DNA from: Pseudomonadota bacterium
Lineage (GTDB): Bacteria; Bdellovibrionota; UBA1018
DNA length: 64,000 bases
NCBI GenBank assembly: GCA_027485695.1
Contig: JAIXQO010000004.1
Coordinates: 444,408 to 508,407 of the forward strand
Direction: 5' to 3'
Below the pieces are notes generated by a model. The model saw nothing but the letters and a program-made list of their open reading frames with translations. It searched no databases and was not told the origin of the DNA. The first letter of the stretch is position 1, and each line of letters begins with the position of its first letter. Position numbers and translations under genes: made by a program. This document shows positions 24,236 through 32,932 of the stretch, in pieces.

Positions 24236-26683
24236 CTAAAGAATGCAGGCGGGACAAACGGCTCGAAAGTGATCTTTCAGGGCATCAATTTGTTTGTCGA
24301 TAATTGCGGCCGTGTCTTGAATCTGCTGATTAGTGATCCCGGAAACCGTACTTCTGAGATGGTCTTCGAATTTCTTTCTCGAGAAACTGCCGATTTTTCG
24401 CATGAAATCCTTGCCTCGATCTGACATCAGGTATTGTTTCACCAGGGTTTTGTCCATTAACGGTTCGAGAATTTTTCCACGTCCTTTTGCACGATTCAGA
24501 GAATTCATTTGGTTTTCAACCGACGTACCAATGATTCGTTGCTGATCATGAGAGAAACTATCACCTCCGCCGAATTCTTTCAGGAATGTGTCGCCCTCTC
24601 TTAATGAGAGGGAGTGATCGATACTCATGAGTGAACCGTCCGCACGCACCAAGATGTTACGAGCCCCCCCATCCACGTTATTGATTGCAAAATTGAACAT
24701 CGTGATCTCAAGTTCATCAATTTTCTGCGCGTCAGTCAGGGAGGAAGTTTTTTTCAAACTCTCAAGGGTACCAATATTGGGCTCGAACGCCTGAAGAGTA
24801 CCGTGGGTTTCTTTGCCATTGATGACTAAGCTTCGCTTGGTGATCGGATTGGTTTTCTTTAATCCAAAAAAATCGGAAAAAACGAAAGCAGTTTGCTCAT
24901 TTTTCGCACTGGTAAAACTAGGTCCCTGGAGAACTTCCGGTTTGAAAATTGCGTAGTTTCCATTTTCGAGCTGCACCAAATAAACTTTTGATACGTTGTC
25001 GCCGCCTTCGATCAATCTTATCGACTTGGGGTTGCTAGTTCCGAGCGAAGCCATGAGTTCATCCGTATTTTCGCTCCCGTTTGCCGAACTGGTGCGTTTC
25101 GAAAGATCCTTCAGTTCCGAAATCGACACTCGATCATCGACTTGGCCCGCTACCGTAGGAACTGAGGGAGGCGCTTCGTTGGGCGGATGCGAGATTCGAG
25201 GAGGGTCTATATTCGCTAACTGATCAACGGCTTCGCCCGAAACCGATGCAACACTTCCAGGCCTCAATTTCGACAGGAGTTGAGCGCTATCAAACACCGC
25301 TCCCATAGCACCCGCGACTAGACCGGCCCATTCCATCGCTTTTTGAGTGCTCGCTTCGCTGATCTCGTTTCGCGCGGTAGTAGTATTCAACATTCTCGAA
25401 AGCGTGCCAGCGAGTGCGCGTATCTCGACTTTTTCGGCCATCTTTACCTGACGCAGCCCTTCGACCGTTTGAGCAGCAGTCATCATCAGACTAAACAAAC
25501 CGATGCCCGCTCCCGGTACCGCGAAAGCGAGCGGAAGCGTGAGCATGCCGGCTCCCAGAATGAGGGCATTCAGTTCAGCCGAGTCCTTGAGCGAACGCGC
25601 GTTCGCTTGGAGACTCTGGCAAACCTCCACCGTAACTCGGCTGGTGCCAAATTCGCGTAGACCGTATTTTTTGTCAGATTCGACCTCATTTGCAACCGCG
25701 AGCATTGCCAACGGATAATACTGCGCCCCTTGGCCATTCATGATCCTCAAGGTCCGAACGCGATCCGCCCAATCTCTCGCCGTTGCGGTGGGAGGCAAGG
25801 GTTTCAGTTTGCGGATTGCTGCGCGATTTTCCTCAATATCGTCGATCCCTTTTTTAAGATTGTCCTGAGCGTCCGTAAAAATATTCTTGAGATCCGCTTC
25901 AGACATGTAAGTCGCGTCGTCCATTTGGCTTGTGGGAGCGTAAATCGATGCCCCCGTATAGGTCGTTACCTTGCGCGGACGAATGCCTTTGCCCTGCTGG
26001 ATGCATCGATCCATGGCGGAAGGGAAATCGACCAGGTCTGAGGAAATTCTTTTTTGAAACTGAGGACTCACGATCAAGGTGCGAAATAGGTCCGAGTTGA
26101 GCATTCCAGAGAGCGCAACCGAGGCCAGCGCTGTTTTCATCTCCGAAGGCACCGAGGGGTCTACTTTTAATTTTTCGCAGAGTGTGTTGAAGCTATGGAT
26201 CTGAGTCTCGATCCCTTGCGAGGCTTTTTTATAATCTTTGATGGCGCCACGGACTTTTTTGAATCGATCCATTTCGGAACGAATCAAGGCTTCAGCCCGA
26301 TCCGCGAACGCCTGGTAAAGCCGAGTCTGGATTTTCTCGTTTTCACGGGCTTCGGCAATTTTCTGTGCGTCAGCCTTATTGAATTCCGAACTCACATGGT
26401 TTTCGGAACCTACCCAGATGACACTTCCGGAAAATCCGCTCGCGGTTAGGGTAACTTTTTTGGGATCCGTTTTCGCGTGGATCTGCTGCATTTCACGAGA
26501 GGGGGTGTGAGGACGAGGGGGCTGCTGGGTGCATTGATTGGATGTCTGACCCGATCCATCACCCGCGCGATCTTGCAATTGTTTCAGGCACTCTTGAAGG
26601 AGTGCGTTGCGGGCGGATGCCGGCGTCGCAAGAAAAGCGATCCAACAGACGCCAATCGCTCGAATCTTGTAAGCCAATCCCAT
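24236..26683 (-). CDS. Exported protein with C-terminal PI3/4-kinase-like domain
   Basis: 815 residues. A signal peptide ends at PASA (residue 24). The N-terminal ~340 residues are helical and charged (QKIAEARENEKIQTRLYQAFADR). Residues about 385-430 hold a hydrophobic, glycine-rich segment (LILGAGMLTLPLAFAVPGAG), and a Pro/Ser-rich linker follows to ~540. The C-terminal domain begins with a nucleotide-loop-like GGDNVSKVYLVQLENGNYAIFK (candidate ATP-binding Lys581), then INNVDGGARNILVRADGS (from ~666) and SIDHSLSLR. This order matches PI3/4-kinase/HipA-related kinases: Lys, catalytic D-x-x-x-R-N, and metal-binding I-D-H. Export of such a kinase is unusual; a target outside the cytoplasm is inference. 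Two Cys close the C-terminus. Confidence 0.75.
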   Translation of the reverse strand: MGLAYKIRAIGVCWIAFLATPASARNALLQECLKQLQDRAGDGSGQTSNQCTQQPPRPHTPSREMQQIHAKTDPKKVTLTASGFSGSVIWVGSENHVSSEFNKADAQKIAEARENEKIQTRLYQAFADRAEALIRSEMDRFKKVRGAIKDYKKASQGIETQIHSFNTLCEKLKVDPSVPSEMKTALASVALSGMLNSDLFRTLIVSPQFQKRISSDLVDFPSAMDRCIQQGKGIRPRKVTTYTGASIYAPTSQMDDATYMSEADLKNIFTDAQDNLKKGIDDIEENRAAIRKLKPLPPTATARDWADRVRTLRIMNGQGAQYYPLAMLAVANEVESDKKYGLREFGTSRVTVEVCQSLQANARSLKDSAELNALILGAGMLTLPLAFAVPGAGIGLFSLMMTAAQTVEGLRQVKMAEKVEIRALAGTLSRMLNTTTARNEISEASTQKAMEWAGLVAGAMGAVFDSAQLLSKLRPGSVASVSGEAVDQLANIDPPRISHPPNEAPPSVPTVAGQVDDRVSISELKDLSKRTSSANGSENTDELMASLGTSNPKSIRLIEGGDNVSKVYLVQLENGNYAIFKPEVLQGPSFTSAKNEQTAFVFSDFFGLKKTNPITKRSLVINGKETHGTLQAFEPNIGTLESLKKTSSLTDAQKIDELEITMFNFAINNVDGGARNILVRADGSLMSIDHSLSLREGDTFLKEFGGGDSFSHDQQRIIGTSVENQMNSLNRAKGRGKILEPLMDKTLVKQYLMSDRGKDFMRKIGSFSRKKFEDHLRSTVSGITNQQIQDTAAIIDKQIDALKDHFRAVCPACIL

Positions 26684-26801
26684 CTACAAAGGTTCTCCAG
26701 CCTCAATCAACCCAGTCTCCAGTTTAATGAGTGGGATTGGACGAGACGATCGGCAATATTTTCCCAAGCTTCGACGGATGTTTTGGCGTTACCCTAGAAC
26801 C

Positions 26802-27926
26802 ATGCTCACTTCCTCTGCGATCTACGCGTTGTTGCTTGCGACCTCTGCCTTCGGCACGGCCTCGGCATCGGAAAATTACGAATTCAACGAGGAGGGAAAA
26901 CTGGGTGTCGGTAGCTCTTTTCAAAACGGTTCCGCCGTCTGCACATTAAACGGTGTGGTCTACCCACTCAAGGACGGCTACATCGTAAAATCATCCAGCC
27001 TGACCGGGAAACTCAGCTGCATCATTGAAGGGAAAACCGCATTCGAAGGGGGGTTCGACCGAGGCAGGATCTTATCGATCTTTCTGTACACTTCGGATTT
27101 CAAACCGGAACTCCGTTTTGAAGCCAAATCCAGTGGCGGCTATCAACTCACGCAGTACCATGCTTCAGGTAAGACGCCGGCGAGCCGCATTTCTTACGAC
27201 TCCGAGAAACGCGAAAGCGGCGTCAGCCAGTATTTCTATGAAAACGGCAAAGTCCAAAACCAGTTCACTTTCGCTGCAGGAAAAAAACACGGCCGATCCG
27301 ATTACTACGACGAAGCTGGTAACTCGCTCAAGATTGATTGGTTTCAAAACGACGAGCTTCTGGTGAGTTACGGGCTATTGCCCAAAAGCCAGCTTAAATC
27401 AGCGATCGAATGCAAAACCGCTTCGCAGAAAAAAATCGAATTCCCCGAACCCAAGCAGCTCTGTGGACATGGCAAGATTGCTTCGCACGAAATTTACGAT
27501 GCGACGACACAGAAGCTCCGCGAACGAAACCGATTTGAGAACGGCGTCGCCGTTTGGCAAGAGGCGTTCGATTCCCACGGCAAACTCAAGGAACGCGTCG
27601 AAACTTATTTGAGCCGCGGCTTCCAGATCACGACTCGAATAGACGATTCGGGAAGTCCGAAACAATCCGATGCTTTTCCAGTAGAACTCCGAGAAGGAGA
27701 GATTCACGCACGGGGCCGCCGAATCTACCGCGTGAGCTTTGAGGACGGTAAACCTTCTCGCATCACCTGTGACGGTGAGGTCGCTCACCGCATGTCACCG
27801 GATTACTGCGGGTTCGATGGTACGTTCAAAACGCCACTCTACGTTCGTGATCCCAACACGAAAAAGATCAAACTCTCAAAGACCGTCGTCATGAAAAACG
27901 GCAAAGAAGTGAAATCCGGAAACTAG
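26802..27926 (+). CDS. Secreted MORN-variant repeat protein
   Basis: 374 residues starting at the ATG at 26802, which places a signal peptide (MLTSSAIYALLLATSAFGTASA) first; a 25-residue in-frame extension upstream would bury it. Repeats with the toxin-antitoxin/MORN_2 pattern are visible: GVSQYFYENGKVQNQFTFAAGKKHGRSDYYDEAGN and, later, RNRFENGVAVWQEAFDSHGKL. These beta-hairpin repeats often bind surfaces or partner proteins. The precise role is unknown. Six Cys suggest disulfides. It ends with a four-base convergent overlap with the PH-like membrane gene. Confidence 0.75.
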   Translation: MLTSSAIYALLLATSAFGTASASENYEFNEEGKLGVGSSFQNGSAVCTLNGVVYPLKDGYIVKSSSLTGKLSCIIEGKTAFEGGFDRGRILSIFLYTSDFKPELRFEAKSSGGYQLTQYHASGKTPASRISYDSEKRESGVSQYFYENGKVQNQFTFAAGKKHGRSDYYDEAGNSLKIDWFQNDELLVSYGLLPKSQLKSAIECKTASQKKIEFPEPKQLCGHGKIASHEIYDATTQKLRERNRFENGVAVWQEAFDSHGKLKERVETYLSRGFQITTRIDDSGSPKQSDAFPVELREGEIHARGRRIYRVSFEDGKPSRITCDGEVAHRMSPDYCGFDGTFKTPLYVRDPNTKKIKLSKTVVMKNGKEVKSGN

Positions 27927-28492
27927 TTCTCGTGGACGACGGGAGGTATCTCCATCAAAACGTGCTCATGATTTGTCCGGATCTCTTGCAATAACTCGCT
28001 TCTTCCTCCCATGAAATCATGCAAGTAGATCGTTCCTTGGTCAGCGGTATGAATACGAAACCATCGATTGGTCTGGGAGTAATCGACTCGGCGAAGTGCT
28101 CCCCAAGAAACTTTGCGGTAGCCGCGCCAAGGCGTCCGCACTTCGATACCGGAGTCGTCCCATCGCATCCGCACAATGAACGCCTCGAGTGTCATCGCGG
28201 CTGCGGCAACTGCAAATACCGCGGCCACTCCGAAAATCACATTTCGAGTCGATTCCGAAATCGGTGTCTCCGAGGTAAAGACCCCGTAAGCGAAAGCCGC
28301 AGGCAATAACCAAGCAAAAACTGCAAAATATCGAAATCCACTCGGATAGCTCGCCATTTGAGGGCCACCTTCGAGACCGGCCCAGTGATCCGCCTGGTTT
28401 TTCAGATATGCGAACAATGCCGTCATGCAGGCTATGATGAGAACCTTGGTGATCACATGCCTGCCGATCCCTACGAGAAATTCTTCATTCAT
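27923..28492 (-). CDS. Inner-membrane protein with C-terminal PH-like domain
   Basis: 189 residues. Three membrane segments are visible: TKVLIIACMTALFAYL, FRYFAVFAWLLPAAFAYGVF and VIFGVAAVFAVAAAAMTLEAF. The rest, from about residue 110, is strand-rich (MRWDDSGIEVRTPWRGYRKVSWGALRRVDY, FRIHTADQGTIYLHD) and ends in a helix, the pattern of bacterial PH-like (YdbT/YdbS-type) domains. In those a T-P-W-R-G-x-x-x-I-x-W core occurs. No function is known. Its start is divergent from the S28 peptidase gene, 38 bases away. Confidence 0.75.
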   Translation of the reverse strand: MNEEFLVGIGRHVITKVLIIACMTALFAYLKNQADHWAGLEGGPQMASYPSGFRYFAVFAWLLPAAFAYGVFTSETPISESTRNVIFGVAAVFAVAAAAMTLEAFIVRMRWDDSGIEVRTPWRGYRKVSWGALRRVDYSQTNRWFRIHTADQGTIYLHDFMGGRSELLQEIRTNHEHVLMEIPPVVHEN

Positions 28493-28530
28493 TTGTTTAT
28501 TTTATCCGAATCGCTCGATACGAATAAACT

Positions 28531-29919
28531 ATGAAAATGATCTCGCGGTTGGTCGTTGCACTTGGATTCGTCTCGTTCGCCGCGCCAGCTTCCGCTGACC
28601 TAAAATCTGCGCTCTATCAGAAACTCAAAACCGAGCAGTTCAGTGGTCTGCGGGTCTTGGGCCCTACGACGCCAAGAATCTTTCAGCAAACTCTCGATCA
28701 CGACCATCCGAGCTCAACCAAATTTTCTCAGCGATACTGGATCGATTCCCGCTACGCTTCTGGGTCAAATTCACCCGTGATCTATGAAATCTGCGGCGAA
28801 GCTACTTGCCACGGCACCTCGCAGCGAGGCCCCGTATACGATCAAGCTCGCCGACTGCGTGCACATTTGGTAGCGCTCGAACATCGCTATTACGGTTACT
28901 CCGTTCCATTCCCGACGTTGGACGCGCCAAACCTCCGATACCTGAGCATTCATCAAGCGATCGAGGACTTGGCGACGTTTCAACATTACGTTCAGCGCAC
29001 GTTGCATTTACAAGGTAAATGGATCGCAATCGGTGGCTCTTACGCCGGGAGCCTCGCAGCCTATTACCGCCAAAAACACCCCGAACTGGTCGTCGGCGCA
29101 CTCGCATCTTCGGCGCCGGTTCGCGCCAAGGCGGCATTCTTCGAATACGATCGGCACATCACTCAAGTCGCCGGACCAGCTTGTGTCGCCAAGATGCTCG
29201 AAGCCGTGGCCGAAGTCGAAAAACGCGTCGATGCCGGTCCAGTGGCGAGAAATGCGATCCAACTGCTTTTTCACGCAGAGATGATTCGAGATCCGAGAGA
29301 TTTTCTCTACACGCTCGCCGATATGGCGTCGATCGCGATTCAATACGGTCAGCGCGATCGATTCTGTAACGCAATTGAAGCAACGACGACGATCGAAGAG
29401 CTTCTCTCTGTTTATGCCGAAGTCGGAACCGAGATGTTCACCTGGTTTGGAATCACGGCTGAGCAGGACTCGTTTCAAGGCGCAGAGAGTACAAATCCAA
29501 ACGATTACATCGCTGGAGCTGGTTCACGCGCATGGCTCTACCAATCATGCACGGAGTACGGCTACTGGCAGATCGCGGATACGATTTCAAGTTCGCGATC
29601 GAGACGAATTACGCAAGAATACCATGACGAAGTTTGCGCACGACTCTTCGGGATCACAACGCCCGTCGATGATGCTCGAACGAATCGTGTATACGTCGAT
29701 CCACTCTTCTCATCGAATACGACGAATATCTTTTTCACGAATGGAAGCGATGATCCATGGTCGACGCTTTCTATTCTCGAAGGCTCCTCCAATGCGGCTC
29801 GAAATCCTGGTTTAGATCTGATGACGATCCTGGGCGCCGCTCATTGTGATGATCTCGTCTCGGTGATCACCGGGGCTTACGATCGCCTCACTTCGTTGAT
29901 CGACCGTTGGATGCTCTGA
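28531..29919 (+). CDS. Secreted serine peptidase, S28 (prolyl carboxypeptidase-like) family
   Basis: 462 residues with signal peptide MKMISRLVVALGFVSFAAPASA. Family S28 features are clear: FQQTLDHDHP and FSQRYWID, ALEHRYYGYSVPFP, LRYLSIHQAIEDLATF, then the nucleophile in GGSYAGSLAAYYR (Ser170), NGSDDPWS (catalytic Asp407 or 408) and GAAHCDDL (His438). S28 enzymes cleave at proline, either removing C-terminal residues or N-terminal dipeptides. They are common in eukaryotes and patchy in bacteria. Export fits digestion of external protein. Exo- versus endo-specificity cannot be read here. Confidence 0.9.
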   Translation: MKMISRLVVALGFVSFAAPASADLKSALYQKLKTEQFSGLRVLGPTTPRIFQQTLDHDHPSSTKFSQRYWIDSRYASGSNSPVIYEICGEATCHGTSQRGPVYDQARRLRAHLVALEHRYYGYSVPFPTLDAPNLRYLSIHQAIEDLATFQHYVQRTLHLQGKWIAIGGSYAGSLAAYYRQKHPELVVGALASSAPVRAKAAFFEYDRHITQVAGPACVAKMLEAVAEVEKRVDAGPVARNAIQLLFHAEMIRDPRDFLYTLADMASIAIQYGQRDRFCNAIEATTTIEELLSVYAEVGTEMFTWFGITAEQDSFQGAESTNPNDYIAGAGSRAWLYQSCTEYGYWQIADTISSSRSRRITQEYHDEVCARLFGITTPVDDARTNRVYVDPLFSSNTTNIFFTNGSDDPWSTLSILEGSSNAARNPGLDLMTILGAAHCDDLVSVITGAYDRLTSLIDRWML

Positions 29920-30007
29920 CCGAAATTCGTACTCAAATGGTCATTGAACGGCAAAAATCACGCACTGGGCTATGCGTCCCGTATCGACTCGCGTAGCTAC
30001 CAGGGTC

Positions 30008-30709
30008 ATGAAAACCTTTACCTCTTTTGTCGTCGTTCTATTGTCCCTGAGTTCGCAGGCCGCAGACCTGACCCCAGCCGAAATGGCCGCGGCGCAGGTC
30101 AAAGCGAATCAGCATTTTTCGTATAACCAGCTCGTCTCCGGTCATGTTTCCGGCGATGTGATCCTTTCGGACAATTCGAGCGAATGGTGCAAATGCGTCG
30201 GTCCAGGCTGCCAGCGCTGGGAAAACTGTGAGTCCTTCGACTATCAACTCCACCAAGATCGCGAGGGTTGGGAAGGCAGAGGACCTCGGTACCTGTCCAC
30301 CTTCGAAACCTGGGAAACTTATCCAGGACTCACACAAACGATCCAGAATTGTATGCTGACGCAAGCATCGCAATTCGCTCGACTTAATGAACTACGACCG
30401 GAATTCAAAGCATTTTTCAAACTGCTTCGCTTTGATTCGATCGAAGTTTACGAGAACGCTCTTTATCGCCCGACGGAGGGGCCATCCGATTTTCAGGAGT
30501 TGGGTTACAAAACGATCTATTTCATCAACTTCAAAACCCAACCGGCGACTTACTTTTTCCAAGCCGAGAATGTCCTGGATTTGAAAATGGACCTCGTCAT
30601 CCATTTGGATCGCTCGCAGCCCTGCGATTTTCTTTCGGCGGAGATGATCCTCGCTCGCATGAACGAATCGAGGACACTGCCGCTCGGATCTGTCTCCATC
30701 ATTCGCTGA
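30008..30709 (+). CDS. Secreted protein of unknown function
   Basis: 233 residues starting at the ATG at 30008; a 12-residue upstream extension exists, but this ATG places the signal peptide MKTFTSFVVVLLSLSSQA at the N-terminus. Mature residues include a Cys-rich cluster (EWCKCVGPGCQRWENCES) and helical and strand segments (RLNELRPEFKAFFKLLRFDS, GYKTIYFINFKTQPATYFF). The C-terminal MDLVIHLDRSQPCDF suggests a compact disulfide-bonded fold. No family recognised. It ends just ahead of a strong bidirectional terminator. It lies 88 bases after the S28 peptidase and may be cotranscribed with it. Confidence 0.75.
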   Translation: MKTFTSFVVVLLSLSSQAADLTPAEMAAAQVKANQHFSYNQLVSGHVSGDVILSDNSSEWCKCVGPGCQRWENCESFDYQLHQDREGWEGRGPRYLSTFETWETYPGLTQTIQNCMLTQASQFARLNELRPEFKAFFKLLRFDSIEVYENALYRPTEGPSDFQELGYKTIYFINFKTQPATYFFQAENVLDLKMDLVIHLDRSQPCDFLSAEMILARMNESRTLPLGSVSIIR

Positions 30710-30734
30710 TCACCTCTCTTAACGAAATATAAAA

Positions 30735-30764
30735 AAAGCCCCGGGGCTCTCGCTCCGGGGCTTT
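30735..30764. terminator. Bidirectional intrinsic terminator
   Basis: AAAGCCCCGG and CCGGGGCTTT form a perfect 10-bp stem with a 10-base loop. On the minus strand the stem runs into a T-rich stretch (TTTTTTT), on the plus strand into CTTTCTCGTTT. It separates the rightward 30008 gene from the leftward 30787 gene. Confidence 0.9.
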
Positions 30765-30786
30765 CTCGTTTCACAGACGCTTCGAA

Positions 30787-31023
30787 TTACAGAGGGCGTT
30801 CCCAAGTTTCGCGCTCTCGCGGAGCCTCACCTTCGAATCGCTCGATGGCTTCCTCGGCCGATTTCGGCGAGAAAAGCGTTACCCAGTCCCACCATCGTTT
30901 TATAGGTGGCGGCTCCTCAGGAGGCCCCCCCTGCTCTTCCCAAAACGGATGAGTACCAGGGAGGGTTCGGCTACGGAGAACAACTTCAGTTCCTTCGAAT
31001 TTCTGATTTCTGAACGGTTTCAT
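30787..31023 (-). CDS. Small hypothetical protein, 78 residues
   Basis: The ATG at 31023 has an AGGAATTCCAA upstream, a usable ribosome binding site. The protein has a basic start (MKPFRNQKFEG), a proline-rich middle (GGPPEEPPPIKRWWDW) and an acidic, helical tail (SAEEAIERFEGEAPRERE). There is no signal peptide. It matches no family I recognise. It lies between a terminator and a region of inverted repeats and is the last gene of a leftward run that may begin with the 31-codon ORF at 31310. Confidence 0.6.
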   Translation of the reverse strand: MKPFRNQKFEGTEVVLRSRTLPGTHPFWEEQGGPPEEPPPIKRWWDWVTLFSPKSAEEAIERFEGEAPRERETWERPL

Positions 31024-31090
31024 TTGGAATTCCTAATGATCCAAGCCCCCTGAATGAATGCGCGCGTTCCAGAATACGGAACACACGAAT

Positions 31091-31144
31091 CGACGTGCCG
31101 ACTCCCAGGGGAAATCGGACCGATTTTGAGGAATCGGCACGTCG
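31091..31144. repeat. Nested inverted repeat upstream of the 78-residue gene
   Basis: An outer 11-bp inverted repeat, CGACGTGCCGA (31091-31101) and TCGGCACGTCG (31134-31144), encloses a second perfect one, AAATCGG-A-CCGATTT (31112-31126). No U-tract follows the stem on either strand, so it is not an obvious terminator. It could be an operator pair or an RNA structure in the leader of the leftward gene at 31023. Confidence 0.6.
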
Positions 31145-31150
31145 AGACCT

Positions 31151-31174
31151 GCTTTGAGTTTGGAAACCCAAAGC
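31151..31174. repeat. Second nested hairpin between the small leftward ORFs
   Basis: GCTTTG (31151-31156) and CAAAGC (31169-31174) form a 6-bp stem, with GTTT-GG-AAAC nested in the loop. Together with the 31091-31144 structure, it makes the 190-base stretch between the 31-codon and 78-codon ORFs highly structured on the minus strand. Confidence 0.4.
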
Positions 31175-31214
31175 AAGCAAATCTTTTAAAATTTAGTGAG
31201 AAAGGGAGGCGGCT

Positions 31215-31310
31215 TTAGGAGCGACGCTCAATTCCCGCATACGGGGAAGGAAGTTTCGCCATGCCGGTATCCGCTGCTACACCACTCGATACGAGATTAT
31301 TAAACTGCAT
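31215..31310 (-). CDS. Very small ORF (31 codons) with strong ribosome binding site
   Basis: On the minus strand a GAAAGGAGG box lies seven bases before an ATG at 31310, close to an ideal Shine-Dalgarno. The ATG opens MQFNNLVSSGVAADTG, continues MAKLPSPYAG and closes IERRS before TAA. There is no signal peptide or membrane segment. It resembles no family I know. A small protein, a leader peptide controlling the 78-codon gene, or a peptide precursor are all possible. The strong binding site is the main support; transcription is not proven. Confidence 0.5.
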   Translation of the reverse strand: MQFNNLVSSGVAADTGMAKLPSPYAGIERRS

Positions 31311-31372
31311 GACAATCCTCCTTTCGTTGGGGATCGGAATTTGCCTCAGAATAAGGCTAAAGTCCTATTATT

Positions 31373-31401
31373 AAATTAAATGCGGTCCCAAGAAATGACA
31401 A
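31373..31401 (-). promoter_or_regulatory. Candidate promoter for the 31-codon ORF
   Basis: On the minus strand TTGTCA (5 of 6 to the -35 consensus) is followed by a 17-base spacer and TAATTT. The A/T-rich stretch continues TAATAATAG. It ends 62 bases before the small ORF's ATG. Confidence 0.35.
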
Positions 31402-31500
31402 CAGGATTCCACATGATTCGTTTTGATGAACACCTATCAGAAATCCTGTTTGTGCGTTGATGCCGACCTGGGATTTTGTTACACCTTAAGCACAAAACTT

Positions 31501-32862
31501 ATGAGCGATACCAACGCACCCGTAGAAAAAGTGGCAGGACCGGTTCAGGACCTGAAAGACATGAACGTTCTCGTTTCTCTGTGTAAACAGAGAGGCTTCG
31601 TTTTTCCTTCATCCGAAGTATACGGCGGGATCAACGCATGCTGGGACTACGGACCGCTGGGCATCGAGCTCAAGCGCAACATCAAAGAGCTCTGGTGGCG
31701 CTCGATGACTGATCGCGAAGACGTCGAGGGAATCGACGCCGCGATCCTCATGCACCCTCGCGTTTGGGAAGCTTCCGGCCACGTTGCAGGATTCTCCGAC
31801 CCAATGGTTGATTGCAAGAACTGCAAAGCCCGTTTCCGTGCCGACAAGATGGACGCTGACAAACTCGCCGCCAACGAGTGCCCATCCTGCGGTAAAAAAG
31901 GCACGCTCACCGAGCCGCGCCAGTTCAACCTAATGTTTAAGACGCACATGGGACCGGTCGAAGACACTGCGAACGTCGTGTACCTCCGCCCGGAAACCGC
32001 GCAAGGCATCTACGTGAACTTCCTGAACGTGCAACAGAGCGCGCGCCAGAAGATCCCTTTCGGCATTGCTCAAATCGGCAAAGCGTTCCGTAACGAAATC
32101 ACGCCCGGCAACTTCATCTTCAGAACTCGTGAGTTCGAACAGATGGAAATGCAATACTTCGTCAAACCCGGCTCCGATATGGAGTGGTTCGAGAAGTGGA
32201 AAGCCGAGCGCATTCAATGGCACCTGGATAACGGCATTCGCAAAGAGAAACTCCGTTTCCATCAGCACGGTGACGGCGAGCTCGCGCACTACGCAAAAGC
32301 GGCGTTTGATATCGAATACGAATTCCCATTCGGCTGGCAAGAACTCGAAGGTATTCACAACCGCTCGGATTTCGATCTTGGTCGTCACCAAGAGTTCAGC
32401 GGCAAGAACCTTCAGTACTTCGACGAGGCCGCAAAAGAGAAATACATCCCTTACATCGTCGAGACTTCGGCGGGTTGCGATCGTACGCTCCTCGTCGCGC
32501 TCGCAGATGCTTACCGCTTCGACGGCGACCGGACTTGGATGCAATTCCATCCAAACCTCTCGCCTTACAAAGCGGCTATTTTCCCGCTCATGAAAAAACC
32601 AGAGCTCACGGAGTATTCGGACCGCGTGCTCGCTGATCTCAAGAAAACCCTTCGCGTTACCAGCGATGAGGCCGGTTCGATCGGCAAGCGTTATCGCCGA
32701 CAAGACGAGATCGGAACCCCATTCGGAGTTACCATCGACTATGACACGATCACGAACCACACCGTCACGCTCCGCCACCGCGACACGATGGCCCAAGAAC
32801 GCGTCCCAGCCGAAAAACTCGGGGAAATCCTCCGCGAAAAAATCGCCCACTGGAAAGTCTAA
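31501..32862 (+). CDS. glyS: Glycyl-tRNA synthetase, dimeric (alpha2) type
   Basis: 453 residues from the ATG at 31501; a longer in-frame start at 31423 exists but adds a Cys-rich stretch unlike the family. The class II core is clear: [23 protein letters not shown], the zinc-site-like CKNCKARF ... [10 protein letters not shown], motif 2 [27 protein letters not shown], the [16 protein letters not shown] region, ETSAGCDRT, and the C-terminal anticodon-binding domain. This is the eukaryote/archaea-like alpha2 form rather than the alpha2beta2 form of most Gram-negatives. It charges tRNA-Gly. No strong ribosome binding site is visible. Confidence 0.95.
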   Translation: MSDTNAPVEKVAGPVQDLKDMNVLVSLCKQRGFVFPSSEVYGGINACWDYGPLGIELKRNIKELWWRSMTDREDVEGIDAAILMHPRVWEASGHVAGFSDPMVDCKNCKARFRADKMDADKLAANECPSCGKKGTLTEPRQFNLMFKTHMGPVEDTANVVYLRPETAQGIYVNFLNVQQSARQKIPFGIAQIGKAFRNEITPGNFIFRTREFEQMEMQYFVKPGSDMEWFEKWKAERIQWHLDNGIRKEKLRFHQHGDGELAHYAKAAFDIEYEFPFGWQELEGIHNRSDFDLGRHQEFSGKNLQYFDEAAKEKYIPYIVETSAGCDRTLLVALADAYRFDGDRTWMQFHPNLSPYKAAIFPLMKKPELTEYSDRVLADLKKTLRVTSDEAGSIGKRYRRQDEIGTPFGVTIDYDTITNHTVTLRHRDTMAQERVPAEKLGEILREKIAHWKV

Positions 32863-32932
32863 GCCTCCTATCAAGCCGGTAGCGAAAGCTTCGGCCAAAA
32901 AAGGAAGCCAAAAACCTTCTCGCGCGCTCGCG

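Noticed and set aside
31423..31500. glyS start at the ATG at 31423
   Set aside because: The extra 26 residues are Cys-rich and not found in GlyRS. The ATG at 31501 gives the family's normal N-terminus.
32666..32932. ppdK start at the upstream ATG at 32666 or 32741
   Set aside because: These lie inside glyS in another frame, lack ribosome binding sites and give a Ser/Thr/Arg-rich sequence unlike PPDK.
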